Positions 37,980-50,350 of a stretch of DNA of 64,000 nucleotides are shown here, one piece after another. Under the pieces are notes generated by a model. The model worked only from the letters and a program-made list of their open reading frames with translations, had not been told where the DNA came from and searched no databases. Source of the DNA: Sarcophilus harrisii (Eukaryota > Chordata > Mammalia > Dasyuromorphia > Dasyuridae); contig NC_045429.1 of NCBI RefSeq assembly GCF_902635505.1, positions 427,703,669 to 427,767,668 of the forward strand. Direction: 5' to 3'. Numbering within the stretch: position 1 is the first letter of the stretch; every line of letters starts with the position of its first letter. A program made the position numbers and the translations under genes.

Positions 37980-39060
37980 ACATGTATGGGCCCATACATG
38001 AAGTACCACAAATGGTAAGCAATGGAAAGGGACCCATGAAGCCACTGAGCTCAATTCCCATATCTGACAAGTGCTTCTCCAGCTGCTGTTTGAAATCCCC
38101 TATGAGGGTAAAGTACCACCTCCCAAGAATCCCATTGCACTTTTATTTAACTGTAAGCTTAAATCTATATTTTTGCAGCTGTCACACATTGCTCCTGGTT
38201 CTACCTTCTGGAGCCAAACATCATAAATCAAATCCCTCCTTTCTATGACAGCCCTTCAGATAGTTAGAGATGTCTACTATGCCTTATCTGAGTCTTGTCT
38301 TTTCCATCCTAATCATCCCTAATTCCTTCAAACAGTTCTCATATGTTATGGACTCAATTCCCTGTTTGTCCTTCTCTGGAGGTCTTTAAGTTATCAATGC
38401 CATTCCAGAAAGTGTTCCATTCTAGAACTGAACAAAATACTCTAGAGAAGTTTTGACAAGGATAAAGAAAAGGACAAGTGTGTCCTTTTTGCAAAGTGTG
38501 CCTCTCAATACAGCCCAAAACCATATTAGTATTTTGACTGACACATTACACTGCTGACTCATATTGAGCTTGCCCCAAATCATTATATCTTGTTCAAACA
38601 AACTGCAATCTTACTATAAGTCTCTCAATTTGTCTTTCTGAGGTAGATATTTTGAGTCCAAGTATAGGATTTTACATTAATCCCCACTGAATTTCAGTTT
38701 ATCAAATTGATCACATCACTTTTTGAGGCTGGCAGTTATCCAGAGTGTGAGTTATTTCTCTCAGCTTTATGTAATATGTACATTTGATGAGCTTGCCATA
38801 TATGATTTTATTCAACACAAATAATTAGTCACACAGAGCCATGCACTGATCCCTGAGGGCATGCCATTGGAAGCCATCTGGTGTATTGACACTGAACTAT
38901 CTTTGAGCTTGGTTATTCACCCAGCTCTAAATCCAAATAAAGGCATTCTCATCTACTCCCTATTTTATATTCTTTTCGCCAACATTAGTATGAGATCTTT
39001 ATCAACTGCTTTACCAATTTTAAGGTAAGTGATCCATAGCATTTCCCTAATGTACTTGTT
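37980..39060 (-). mobile_element. Long old CR1/L3-like LINE piece
   Basis: Plus-strand words in order: 'ccacctcccaagaatcccat', 'tatgacagcccttcagat', 'ctgagtcttgtcttttccat', 'gaactgaacaaaatactcta', 'ctgctgactcatattgagc', 'tttacattaatccccac'. This is the reversed CR1/L3 end and part of what precedes it, the longest such piece in the window. Very old. Confidence 0.6.
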
Positions 39061-39410
39061 TAATAATACTTTCAGAAAAGGAAATGGGGTTAGTAGGGCA
39101 TGATGTATTCTTGATGAAGCCATGATAGCTCTTTTTCATCACTACTTCCTTATTCAGATGTTAACTAACCATCTCTTTAATGTTCCATGTCAGAATTTTC
39201 CTTGGAAGTAAAACCAAACTTAATGACTTAGTTCTAAGACTCTGCCTACTTCCCTTAAAAACAAAACAAAACAAACACATTGGAACATCTGTATCTTTCC
39301 AGTTCTGTAGTACCACTCCCACATTCCATGATCTTTGGATATCGTGGACAGGCACTGAAACAATTGCATCAACAAGTTCTCTTAGTACTCAAAAGATATA
39401 CAAAAGATAA
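39061..39410. other. Intergenic, perhaps the end of the CR1-like piece
   Basis: 'acatctgtatctttccagtt' near 39285 could continue the same element. No gene. Confidence 0.35.
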
Positions 39411-39413
39411 CTG

Positions 39414-39605
39414 AAGCAACTAGTTGATGCAAAGGATAAGATGTTGGTCCTGGTGTCAGGGAGACTTCAAATTTGGTCTTCCACACTTATTAGCTGTGTG
39501 ACCCTGGGCTGTTTCCTCATCTGTAAAATGGGAATAATAATAGTATCCAAACTACTTGGCACAGTGTCTAATATATAGTAGATGCTTAATAAATGCTTAT
39601 TTCTT
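39414..39605 (+). mobile_element. MIR/MAR-type CORE-SINE
   Basis: A worn head (agcaactagttgatgcaaag), then 'ttagctgtgtgaccctggg', 'cctcatctgtaaaatggg' and 'agtagatgcttaataaatgc'. Confidence 0.8.
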
Positions 39606-39935
39606 CTATTTCCTTGCCTTGCCTTCTTTCTCTAACTTTAGCATATGGAAGGAAGATTGACTGCGAAAGTCATCCGTTTCCTATCTTTGGAAGGCTTCTA
39701 TCAAAGAGTGGGGAGTTGTTTACTTTGTGGATTCTTTTTCAGGTAAATATTGGAATAAATAGCCCCTAAGATCTCTAACTTTGAAATTCTATATTTTTTG
39801 GACAAACTCTATGGAGTTTTAAAAAATCTTTACCCCTAGTAGGATTCCTTTTTCTCTGGCAAGATATATCACTTCTTTTATCTGCCTGTTGATGGGTCCT
39901 ACTATACATTTAAAAGTTGAGCTTGATTCTTTTCT
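39606..39935. other. Intergenic, nothing recognised
   Basis: No gene or clear repeat. Confidence 0.4.
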
Positions 39936-39941
39936 CAAGAT

Positions 39942-40815
39942 GTGTCAAGAGCAACTTCCACTACTACTTCAAGTAAACTGAAGTTTAGATATTATGAATG
40001 TGGGATAATGCCAGAACAAAGGCTGTGTCGGTGGGTCAATGAAGACTTTGGACATGAAGAGTTTATACTTCAAGATAATATACTCATCTGGAATTATGCC
40101 CCCCAAATTATCAAACTGTGCATACCCTTTGACCCAGCAGTGCTACTACTGGGTTTATACCCCCAGGAGATACTAAAGAAGGGAAAGGGACCTGTATGTG
40201 CCAAAATATTTGTGGCAACCCTGTTTGTAGTGGCTAGAAACTGGAAAATGAATGGATGCCCATCAATTGGAGAATGGTTGGGTAAATTGTGGTATATGAA
40301 TGTTATGGAATATTATTGTTCTGTAAGAAATGACCAGCAGGATGAATACAGAGAGGCTTGGAGAGACTTACATGAACTGATGCTAAGTGAAATGAGCAGA
40401 ACCAAGAGATCATTATATATGTCAACAACGATACTGTATGAAGATGTACTCTGATGGAAGTGGATTTCTTTGACAAAGAGACCTAATTCAGTTTCAATTG
40501 ATCAATGATGGACAGAAACAGCTATACCCAAAGAAAAAATCACTGGGAAATGAATGTAAACTGTTTGCATTTTTTGTTTTTCTTCCTGGGTTATTTTTAC
40601 CTTCTGAATCCAATTCTCCCTGTGGTTCTGCACACACATATATTGTATCTAGGATATACTATGACATATTCAACATATGTAGGGCTGCTTGCCATCTAGG
40701 GGAGGGGGTGGAGGGTGGGAGGGAAAAATCGGAACAGAAGTGAGTGCAAGGGATAATGTTGTAAAAAATTATCCTGGCGTGGGTTCTGTCAATAAAAAGT
40801 TATTATAATAAAAAA
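39942..40815 (+). mobile_element. L1 3' end fused to an unidentified 5' piece
   Basis: From 40113 this is L1 ORF2 end and 3' region (IKLCIPFDPAVLLLGLYPQE and NWKMNGCPSIGEWLGKLWYM words), with the tail caataaaaagttattataat near 40791. The open frame starts earlier, at 39942, with about 55 codons that are not L1 as I know it (RYYECGIMPEQRLCRW, VNEDFGHEEFILQDN). The frame continues without a stop across the join to 40454. It may be a chimeric retrocopy. Confidence 0.65.
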
Positions 40816-40834
40816 AGAGAGAATATACTCTTTG

Positions 40835-40835
<1 letters not shown>

Positions 40836-40866
<31 letters not shown>
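40836..40866. repeat. (TA)n microsatellite
   Basis: Uninterrupted TA run just after the L1 tail. Confidence 0.9.
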
Positions 40867-40868
<2 letters not shown>

Positions 40869-41615
40869 GATATAATAGGGAGGAAAGAAATATACTTCTC
40901 TGAATCCATATTCCCTTCTGCCACACCATCAGTGAAAGGCTCTGTGGGGCTTGGAGAAGAAAAGCCATGTTTACAGAAAAACTATTTTAAAAGGATTATA
41001 AACAGAGTCAAGTGGATAAAGGGGAAACTATAACTCTTCTTACAGAACAGTTCAAGAAAAGAGGCTTTAAGATCAGAAGAAATCTCATTTGTTAAAACTT
41101 GTAAATTAGGCTTCCTTTATAAAAAGTACATAGAAAAATAAACATAATGCATAGGAGCCAGTAAATTCATCTTGGTAATTACTAATAAAAAACCTTTATT
41201 AAATGTTTATTTCATGCCAGACTGCAGGGCACTGAAAAAGTTGTGGTTTTATACTTAAGGATAAGGTAAACAAAAGGATCTTTCTGCTCAGTAAACTAGT
41301 GACTTTCCTATAGTTTCTTTGAGAAGTAACTCTTTTCAAGTTCAAGTTCAAGTGAGAATAAAAGGGAGTATTCTAATCAGCTTTACTGAAGCCTCCATCC
41401 TAATTAGACCAGTGATGCCTGGAACTTCCCACATAAACACTATTTTCCTGGGCTTACTCCAACTGCTGGAATCCCCAATCCATACAAATTCTTTTTTTGC
41501 TACTATATTTTGGTTTGCCTGCTCCTGGTGCTCCCACAATTTGAACCCAGACCTTCTATGCGCTATAGAGACATATGTGAAGTAATGGGTGCTTTGAAGA
41601 ATCTTACATTTTTTG
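40867..41615. other. Intergenic, nothing firm
   Basis: A short MIR/L2-like phrase (ttattaaatgtttatttcat) lies near 41195. No gene. Confidence 0.35.
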
Positions 41616-41619
41616 GAAC

Positions 41620-41695
41620 ATAAAGTTTTGCAAGGGTTAATGTTGAAGAATTGTCCACGCATATGTTTTGAAAAATAAATAATACAATATAATAC
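41620..41695 (+). mobile_element. L1 3' tail fragment
   Basis: 'gttttgcaagggttaatgtt' and 'acgcatatgttttgaaaaat' match the last 70 bases of the L1 copies at 18720 and 31855. Only the tail is present. Confidence 0.7.
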
Positions 41696-41739
41696 AATAA
41701 TAAATGATATAAGCACATATAAGTATAAACAAAAGCAAT

Positions 41740-41950
41740 ATAAAACAATTACTGGGAGAGAAACATCTGGTGGGAATGGATGATGGAGACACTGGGGACT
41801 GGAGATTAGGAAAGGGTTACTCATGAGGGAAGTAGCATTTGAATTGCATTTTGAAGGAAATTAAGGCTTCTAAGAAGCTTAAGGAAAAAAAGGAATACTT
41901 ATAGGCATGGGGAACATCTGTCCAGTGTACAAAAAAAGGAAAAAGGATAA
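41740..41950 (+). mobile_element. Fragment of the unnamed old repeat
   Basis: 'gcatttgaattgcattttg' with 'ggcatggggaacatctgtcc' matches the front of the family at 7190-8450. Confidence 0.4.
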
Positions 41951-43010
41951 TTGATGTGGATTTCAGCACAACAATTTTAACTCAACTCTTCTAAGTAAAT
42001 AGAAGGTTGGATTACATAACTTGCCATGAAACTGGATGTGTGCTTAAGACCCTTGCTAAATGATGTAAATACCTAGAGGCTTTTGGTTAATCATTTTGTT
42101 CTTGTGATGGGCATTGAGTCAAAGACAATTACTGACTGAACCAATAAGAACTGTGCCTCCAGTAGAATAGACAAAAGATCAAGCAGAAAACCTTTTGGGG
42201 GAAACATTTCTTAGGATAAAGTCAATGCCATTTCAGTCTTAGCCTGTTGGGTAACTTGGTTGTGATGGTGGTTGGGGGGAAGTGTAAAGTATTTTTCTCC
42301 ACTTGCTCCCTAACAGCATCTGTGATGGCTACATATACATGACAATGGAACAGGTGCATGGCCTGCTCAATCTAAGACATTCATATGTCACATTTTGTTT
42401 AGCCATCCTCTTTTTTGTATCCCTAGAGTTTAGCATAGTACTTGGCACATAGTAGGTGCTTAATAAATATTTATTGGTCAGTCAATTGATGGGCACACAT
42501 TTTGTTTCAAATTCTTTAAAAGCTAATTGACTTCTTAACATTTCTTCAATTACTTTAGATATTCTTGTAATTCTTGTGGACAAGCCATTTATTCAAACTT
42601 CTGAGAGTATATATTTTTTGTGGGTATACTCTCTTCTTCTGGCTTTATCCCTATGGTTTCTCTTCTTGTATTTCTTCATTGTATTTGTTGTTTTCATCTA
42701 CTCACTCACATTTTAGCTTCACTTCTTGAACTGGGACTTTGTGTTTGGACCAATTCCAGAGGTTTTATTTGGTTTTGATTCTTTGAAGCCTGGAATTCTT
42801 TGCTATTGCCAATATGAATGGTTTGGCTTATATTAATTAGATTTTGCCTTCTTTCTCAGTTCTTGACATCTGTATCTCAGTATCCTGATCATCCTGAGTG
42901 GGTTTTGCATTCAGTTTCTTTTTGTAATCCACAGTTGAATGTTGGTTCCAGTCTCTTTTGTGGTCTTAACAGTCCCCTGAGATCTCACTCCTTTGAAACT
43001 TCACCAAGTT
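41951..43010. other. Intergenic with a MIR tail at about 42425-42480
   Basis: 'tacttggcacatagtaggtg' plus 'cttaataaatatttattgg' is a MIR-type tail. No gene elsewhere; a 67-codon frame at 42818 has no known features. Confidence 0.5.
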
Positions 43011-43014
43011 TGTT

Positions 43015-43090
43015 TTACTGAGGTCACACCCTTTCAATGATTAAGGTTAGGTAGCAGTTAAGGCAAAGAATCTCTTTCACTAGCCAGTTT
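43015..43090 (+). mobile_element. Tail fragment of the SINE-like family at 25805
   Basis: 'caatgattaaggttaggtag' and 'cagttaaggcaaagaatc' match 26055-26095. Confidence 0.5.
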
Positions 43091-43485
43091 TGAATAGAGG
43101 ACATCCAACCCTGTGAATCACAGAAAACTTCTCCTAGATCTAGTTGCTTGATTTATTGTTGCCCACTTTTCATGACCTATTACTTGACATGAGACTGAAG
43201 GGGAAAGAGGTTACTATTTCTTCCTGTATTCTCTCTACCCCTACTCCCAGTTCCAAATACTTAGAAAGTAATGAAATATCAGCTAATGATTAGTATATTG
43301 CCAATGATAAGTAAGCAGGTAGGTTTGTAACACAAATATATAACCACTGTCAGATAACACAGAGAAAATAATTATGTAATAGAAAGAATCATATCAGTTA
43401 AAATACCCAGTCATTCATAGGAGATAATATCCAATAAGAAAGGCAGTAATAATATTCATACTTTCAGATATTCATACTAAAGCAT
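43091..43485. other. Intergenic, nothing recognised
   Basis: No gene or clear repeat. Confidence 0.4.
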
Positions 43486-43489
43486 GAAG

Positions 43490-43680
43490 ATTGGCATAGT
43501 GCAATGGAAAGAATACTGGATTTGGAGGAAGAGGATGTTCGAATTCCTACACTACTGCTTACTAGATATTTAACCTGGACCCAGTCATTTTATCTCTTTT
43601 TCTTTATCTGTAAAGTAGAGAGTTTAGACAAAATGATGTTTTAAAATTCAAAATCAGTGATCCTATGGTTCTCCCAGTTC
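43490..43680 (+). mobile_element. MIR/CORE-SINE
   Basis: 'gcatagtgcaatggaaagaa', 'ctggatttggaggaagagg' and 'atttaacctggacccagtca' are MIR words in order, then 'aaaatcagtgatcctatgg'. Confidence 0.65.
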
Positions 43681-45470
43681 CAAATCCCACAGTATGGATA
43701 TTGGAGTAGGGAATGCTAGAAAAAGAAGAAATCTGTATATTGGGGCTCATAGCTCTGGCAACTATTTATTCTCTGGGTATATCTAAGAAACTCCTTTGAT
43801 TCTGGTGATCAGAAAGATATGATGGTAGAGTCTGGCTCTGGGCATGGACTCAAAGTGGCTGAATCAATGGCAAGAATGGGCATATATGTTAAGAGGGAAT
43901 GAGAGAACAACAATGGAAAAGAAAAAAGAAATGTGTTGTATGTGAGAGTCACATGAAATGAATGAAAATGTATGAATTAATTTTGGATGCCTCAGCATTT
44001 TTCACATGACTTTAAAAAGTGAAGAAAAAGGCTTTCTTTAAGTAAGAATAGAGATCGATTATAGGACAAAATATGCTTAATATTTTAAACAAGGAAGTAA
44101 AGATGACTTCATTACTAGAATTAGGACTTTTTGGAGACATAAGCATGTCTTAAAGAGTATATTATATTCAACAGGAATTGATTTGTTAAGGATGGTAATA
44201 CACAGCATTGCATATTCCCTTGTAGTAGTCCATGGAGAGTGGAAACATTCTGGAAGACATTGGGGTTTGGCTCAATGGAGGGATAAATAAGTATGAGAGA
44301 TATTATGGTGGGGATATATTCTAGGTCTCCCAGTCAGCAGTAGGGATTGAGTTATAGAAGTTCAGGATTCAAATATAGAATATAGTAGCATAGAGAATTT
44401 GAGTTCTTAAGCTTTCTTCATTGCTTAATTTACTACTGTGCTAAAAACAGGATGTTTAAAAATTCTTGCCTTGCTTTGATAATAATTTAATTGTTTAGTG
44501 GATAAAGGTAACAAGGGCATATGGTATTCCAGACTTAATTCAAGCAAATAATGATTACCAAAGTAAAAATTATTTTAACCTTGTGAGGAAAGTTAAAATC
44601 TATTTCACCTTTAACAAGAATGCCATGTGTAGTAAGTAGGAGATGAGTTGCTAGTTTTGCTTATTACACTAAGACTAGACAGAAAGAGGTGAAGGGTAAG
44701 ATTTCAGGATCTGACCAGAGTAGAATATCATGAGATAGCAGCTAACAGGGAAGTACTCAGAGGATCTTAAGGCCAAGAGGACAAGATGTTAAACTCTACT
44801 TACCAGGGTCTGTTGCAAATCTCATTAGCCTGCACTTCATAAGTAATGGCTCAGTTGTGCTGAGAAACTGTTGACAATCCTTGTCAGTAACATGAAACTA
44901 GCCTAGACTAGAGCTCTGGATGGATTAGTGACTAGGTCCAGAGGATCTTTGGAAAGAGTTACTAGTTTTTGCATTGGGTTTCCTAGCTCCCACATTAGGA
45001 ACATTTGCTATTATAGGAACAGCTGATCCTGAACTTAAGCATCTTGAATTGAATCTTAAAATTTTCCTGGTTGGATCTTTCACAGGAGCTTATGGCACAT
45101 TAAACTCAAACATAAAAATGCTGGTTCAAAATATGTCTCTTTACTGGTCTAGAGAATGAGCTTAGGAGAAACGTCAGTTGTGCAAGTGTGTGGCAGATGT
45201 TCTAATACATACATATACATATATACATGTTTATGTGATACAGTATGTATGTATGTGTGTGTGTGTTTTGTTTAGTAGATCCAAAGAGTCCAAATACCAC
45301 ATGTAGTTAAGCCTGTCCATTTGTATATGTAATTAGTTCTTATGCCAAGGTCACAAAATATGGAGCCAGTGAAGGATTATAAAACTCATCAAGGAGTCAG
45401 AGTTTAGGTGGGTACTTGAGATGTTGGGAATATTTGGATTTTGGAAAGCTATGCTAACCACAGCTCCTAG
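43681..45470. other. Intergenic, nothing recognised
   Basis: No gene supported. A 61-codon frame at 44974-45159 is not recognisable. A TATACA/GTGT-rich patch lies at about 45200-45270. Confidence 0.4.
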
Positions 45471-45472
45471 AA

Positions 45473-45785
45473 CAGGGATTTCTAACCTGAGGTATATGAG
45501 GTTGTTTTTTTTTTTAATTGATAATTATACTTTAACATAATTGGTTTCCTTTGATCCTATGTATTTTTATTTTGTACATTAAAATTTTATTCTGAGAATG
45601 GGTCTTTTTATTTTTAAAATTTATTTGATTTATGGAATAAAACAAGCACTCCCATAATATAGTACAACAAAAATTATTATTTATGAAATTGCACACCTAC
45701 TATGTACAACTTGCTTGAAAATGGGTCTTTAGGCTTCACCCGATGGCCAAAGGGGCCCTTGCCTCACAAAAAGTTAAGAATCTTG
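45473..45785. mobile_element. Probable hAT-type non-autonomous DNA transposon
   Basis: The ends are imperfect inverted repeats: cagggatttctaacctgagg on the left; on the right, reversed, caagattcttaactttttg. Inside are words (ataattggtttcctttgatc, ttcacccgatggccaaaggg) that I associate with an old mammal-wide element of this type. No clean 8-bp target duplication is visible. Confidence 0.5.
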
Positions 45786-45804
45786 TCTCATCCTGAGATA
45801 AGTG

Positions 45805-46024
45805 GTGGGAGGAGGGAGAAAGAGAAAAGGAAAAAGAGAGAGAGGAGAGAGAGACAGACAGGCACAGAATGAGAGACAGACAGGGAAAGAGAAAGAGAAA
45901 GCCAGAGAGAGACAGAGACAGAGAGACACAGAAATAAAGGCAGAGAGACAGAGAGAGACAGAGAGAGACAGAGATAGAGACACAGAGATAAAGACAGAGA
46001 GAACGAGAAAAAGAGAGAGACAAA

Positions 46025-46068
<44 letters not shown>

Positions 46069-46130
46069 GAGCCAAGATACAGATCCAAAGAGAAACAGAG
46101 AGAAGAGACAGAGAGATGCAGACAGACAGA
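45805..46130. repeat. GA-rich and (CA)n microsatellite block
   Basis: GAGACAGA-type units, then a CA run at about 46027-46063, then more GA. Four overlapping open frames here are artefacts. Confidence 0.9.
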
Positions 46131-46139
46131 CTGTGTGTA

Positions 46140-48360
46140 AGGGAAAGAAAATTGTTCTCTGACCACCTTTTTTCTTCTTCTTAACCCCCAGAGGGAGCCT
46201 GACTTCCCCAGGTTCTTATGCTAAATAAGGTAATGATTTAGTAATATCACCTAGTAATGATTTCAACCTGGTGTTGAAATATGCATAGTTTACCCTAAAC
46301 TTTGTGAGAGCAGCTGTCAAAAATTTCAAAGAAATGACAGAATTTCATGGTCTGATATTCTCTGGGAGATGCTAGCTCAAGCGGGATGGAATATTTACTC
46401 TTGGAAGGCATCCTTAAAAAGGGGACTTAAAGGGAATAGGAAATTGTTTTCAAGTAGTTGAAGCATTTGTCTCTACGCATCTGAAAGGTTTAAGAAGAGG
46501 GATAATACCTGTTTTGAACTGACAAAATTAAGAGTAATGGGTAGAAGGTAAATTTAGGCCCCAAAGAAAAAAAGATTATCTAAAAAAAAAGAAAGAGAGA
46601 AAGAAAGAAAAAGGAAAAAAAAAGGGAACAAGCTTCTTTGGGAACCATATAAGCCCTTGTCATTCTCTGGAGATGCCAATATTATTTTCATTTATTTGAT
46701 TTCAGATCGAAGATAGGCGCTGGACTAGGAAGGTGAGATGTCAGGTACAGACTAGGAACTTTTGAATGGGAAGACAAAAGGAAGAGAAAAACAATGACAA
46801 CAAAAATGATTCTCAGTGTTAAGAAGCAATGTTTTCTCCCTTGCACTGCATTGTTGGGTAGTCAATTACTATCTGTGTGGAAATTCCTCTACTTTCCATG
46901 AGAATAGAGAAACAGGTAAGGGACACACATCTAAAAAGCTTTATAGAAAAGCAATTAGATCAGGATCAGAGTACCCTCTAGTGTTGCATAGTGTGTATGA
47001 CAGATGAGAAAACTAGCAACATTATGCTCAAAACTCTACAATCAAACTGTTGTTTATCTCCTTTATTATTGTTTCATGTTGTTTTCAGCCATGTCTGATT
47101 CATCGTGATCTCATTTGGAGTTTTATTAGCTGAAAAACTTTTTTCATTTTCTTCAAGTGAGAATAATAATAATCCACACCTGCTAGGGTTGTGATGGAAA
47201 TGAAGAGTTAATATTTGTAAAGTCCTTAGAAACAATGCCTGGTACTTGATATTTATTTATTGATTGATTCTCAATCAATGAGATTGATGGCCATTTCTTT
47301 TCCAGATAGTTTCAGACATGTGTGTGTGCATATGTATAAAACATTTTAGAACAAAAATATTGATCCATTTATATAGAATGAAGGCCAATACATGGATTTA
47401 TAAAATTCTAAGAAAGCTATCTTCATAGATATGTGATTCAAAAGGGAGGCCAGATAATATAGACAGTAATTCATATCATATTATATAATAATTTGACTAT
47501 TATAATAGTTAAAGCTTTGTTGGCCCTGTAATAAGCTCCTAGGATTTTGGGCAGGTGCCCTTGGTCAGCTTATAGGAGAGCAGTGGATGGCACTGGTACA
47601 GAACAAGCAAGAACGAATGGATTGCAATCACTGTTACTTGGAAAAAACACCCAAAATAGATATCCTAGTCTACATTTTTCTATATACATAATTAGATGGT
47701 TGAGCTTGATATCTCCATGTTCTGTTTTTTATTTCTAATTCTTATGATATTATGCCCATGAATGTTTAGTTTTATGTAAAGTACCCATAGTCATTTTTCT
47801 TCTCAATAAGCAAATAGGAAAGAAAATTAATTTTATCCACATTATCCTCCACTAGCCCCCAAGTCAACAATTACTCACCATGAACATATGACTGATGATG
47901 CCATCATAATCAGCTAAGTCTTTCCTAGTATTGAAGTCTTGATTTAACATCTGAGCAAAGGAATTCTGGTCATAGCATCATATCCTATTCCTACAGTACT
48001 TAGTGTATCAATTTACTAAGTACTTTCCTTACAATCCACCTGTGAAGTAGAGGAGATAAATGTCACATTTGGAGAGGTATCAAAGAAACTGGCAAAGAAG
48101 GCTCATTACTGCTCACTAATATATTACCTCTATTCCAACTCCCCTTCATTTAACTGATCCTCCTCTCAAATTAAAAGAGAATGACAGAATGCTAGTAATC
48201 AGTGGCATTATGCATAGTTGAAATTGTCATGGCAATAAGAAGGAGGCCTGGTATTTTTCCTTCTTGACATGAATGGTGTTATTTTAGAATCAGCCTCTGT
48301 TTCAGGGTAAACAAGAAGTTTCATCTTACTGTAAGTTTTTCTTTCCTTTAATTCTTGTTG
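46140..48360. other. Intergenic, two SINE-like scraps
   Basis: A reversed MAR1-like scrap (tgtctgattcatcgtgatct) lies at about 47090-47130. A MIR tail (aatatttgtaaagtcctta) lies at about 47205-47260. A purine-rich patch is at 46560-46625. No gene supported. Confidence 0.4.
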
Positions 48361-48368
48361 TGGAATAT

Positions 48369-48914
48369 TGTAGTGTACTTCTTCTTTTTCTAAAATATAT
48401 GATGGCTCTCTGGGAAGCAGGTTTCTTGGGGAGGTTTTCTGGAGGCAGCCTTAATTTCAGTTCCAAGTAATAATCATCTTAAATACAGCCAGGAGTTAAA
48501 ATCCAATCTTTTATTGTCTCTTCCAAAATAGCCCAGTTAGCTTTCTTTGGTTCCGAGAGCTCTTGTTGCTAGTCTTTTGCCTCTGCCAAGCTTCTGCCTC
48601 TAGCTCAACTCTGACTCCTGGCAATCTTCTGACCTGAATTCATTTCACTAACTCAGCTCTTTTTATGCTCTTTTAGAGGTGTAAACTCAAAGGTTGACTC
48701 CTCCTTCGAGAGTGGGATTATGGGAGGTGTGAATTCACAAAGTTACAAAATTAACTTTGTTAATCTCCCATACTTGTAAACTCCAATGTGTGAGCTCTAA
48801 TGTGTGAACTCTAATGTGTGAATTCTCCCAAAGGTGTGAACTCCAAAGGTGTAAACCCAAGCACACAAGCACTGTTTCTATCAATTCCATTGAGTTAACA
48901 CTAGGATTCTAACA
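48369..48914 (-). mobile_element. Solo LTR, related to family A
   Basis: On the minus strand it starts TGTTAGAATCCTAG and ends CACTACA, with an AATAAA-type signal near 48510. Its 3' part (ggctgcctccagaaaacc) matches the LTR at 19445. A 6-bp flanking pair, gaatat / ggatat, differs at one base. It differs from the other two over much of its 5' half, so it is probably a sister subfamily. A fossil. Confidence 0.65.
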
Positions 48915-49185
48915 GGATATGACTTGTATTGAGAAGTCCAGTTATTCTACAGCCATAGTTCTTTATATGATAACAACCTTCCCCTTGATTAGGATTTTCC
49001 AAGATATGAAATAAACTTTTTACCAATTTATATTCTGAAATAAAGTGAGTTTTCTTGCCACAATAATTGCTGGACATTTGTAAAAACAAGAACAACACAG
49101 AGAAAGCAAACAGAAAAGAGAGGGTGGATGGAAGGTTAGCTGTGGCTTCTGCTGAGGTTAAAAAAAAAAAAAGCAGGGATAGCAA
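48915..49185. other. Intergenic, nothing recognised
   Basis: No gene. Confidence 0.4.
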
Positions 49186-49189
49186 TCAT

Positions 49190-50350
49190 TAGTTCAGATA
49201 AATGTAGCTATGCTAAAAAGAAATAAGCAGGGAAATTACATCAAACTTAAAGATACCATAATTAATAATGCAATACAATAGCATATAGAAACTTAAAGTA
49301 AAAATTAATTAAATTGGAGTGAGATGCATATAATAAAATTATAATTCTAGGGGACCTCAATGTATCCTCTTCAGATTTAGATAAATCTAGTCAAAAAGTA
49401 AACAACAAAAATTTAAAAACCATTATAAAAGTTGTAATAATTAGAGGTGATACATTTTGGGTGTTTGTTGAATGGAACTATAACCATATTTATACATTTC
49501 TTAGCTATATAGAATACATCTTTACAATAATTGACCATGTGATTGGGACATAAAGACCTCACCAAAAAACCAGAAATAATTTGTTGATTACAATTCAATG
49601 AAAATCATATTCAATAATTGCCCTTTGAAAGAAGAATTTTAAAAAAATTGGAGAGAAAATCATTTAATTTTAAGGACCTAGTAAAGCAAAAAAAAAAATT
49701 GTGAAATTTCATTAAGCAAAATTATAATAGTGAGATAACATCGAAACTTATGAAATGTAGCTGCATCAGTTAAAATGACAGAATAAATATATTTAACCAC
49801 TTTTTAAAAAATAATAAATATTGTGCATATAACTCAAAAAACTTGGACAATAACAAAATAGTAAATTTTAAATTAAAGAGATTAATAAAATTAAAAATAT
49901 TAAAAGCTGTTGAATTAATAAATAAATCTACAGTTTTTGAAAAAAACACAATAAAATAAATAAACCATTAATTAATTTTTTTAAAAGAAAGAGAAAATTC
50001 ATATAGTTTGTATTAGAAATGGAAAAGAGAATTCACAACATTTGGAGAGGAAATTATCAACATTACTTTTATCAATAAGCTAACAAACCTTAGAGGAAAT
50101 GTTACATACTTACAAAAATGATTTCCTGATTAGTAAAAGAATGAATAGATTAAATAACCCAATATTGAGGGCAGGGGAACATTAAACAATCAATAAATAA
50201 AGTTTCAAAAAGAAAAAATAATATTCCAAGACCAAAAATGCAATTATATTTTATTAAATATTCAAAGAAATTTTGACAAAGTTGAGAGTGCAAAGAGAAA
50301 AAAAAGAAGTAAATTTCTTTTCCCATTAAAGAAATTTATGGCATTGCAAG
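49190..50350 (+). mobile_element. Old, A-rich L1-like remnant
   Basis: A-rich plus strand with worn ORF2-like words (tttttgaaaaaaacacaata then aaaagaaagagaaaattc near 49935-50000, resembling the FFEK.NKI..PL...KKKREN stretch). The frame is lost. Much older than the 17-20 kb copies. Confidence 0.4.

Noticed and set aside
41348-41824. A 158-codon antisense frame
   Set aside because: No domain; it spans an L1 tail and another repeat.
44974-45159. A 61-codon plus-strand frame starting MGFLAPTLG
   Set aside because: Too short and unlike anything known to me; no splice or promoter signs.
45736-46166. Long Ser/Leu/Cys/Val-rich and Arg/Glu-rich frames
   Set aside because: Translation of GA and CA microsatellites.
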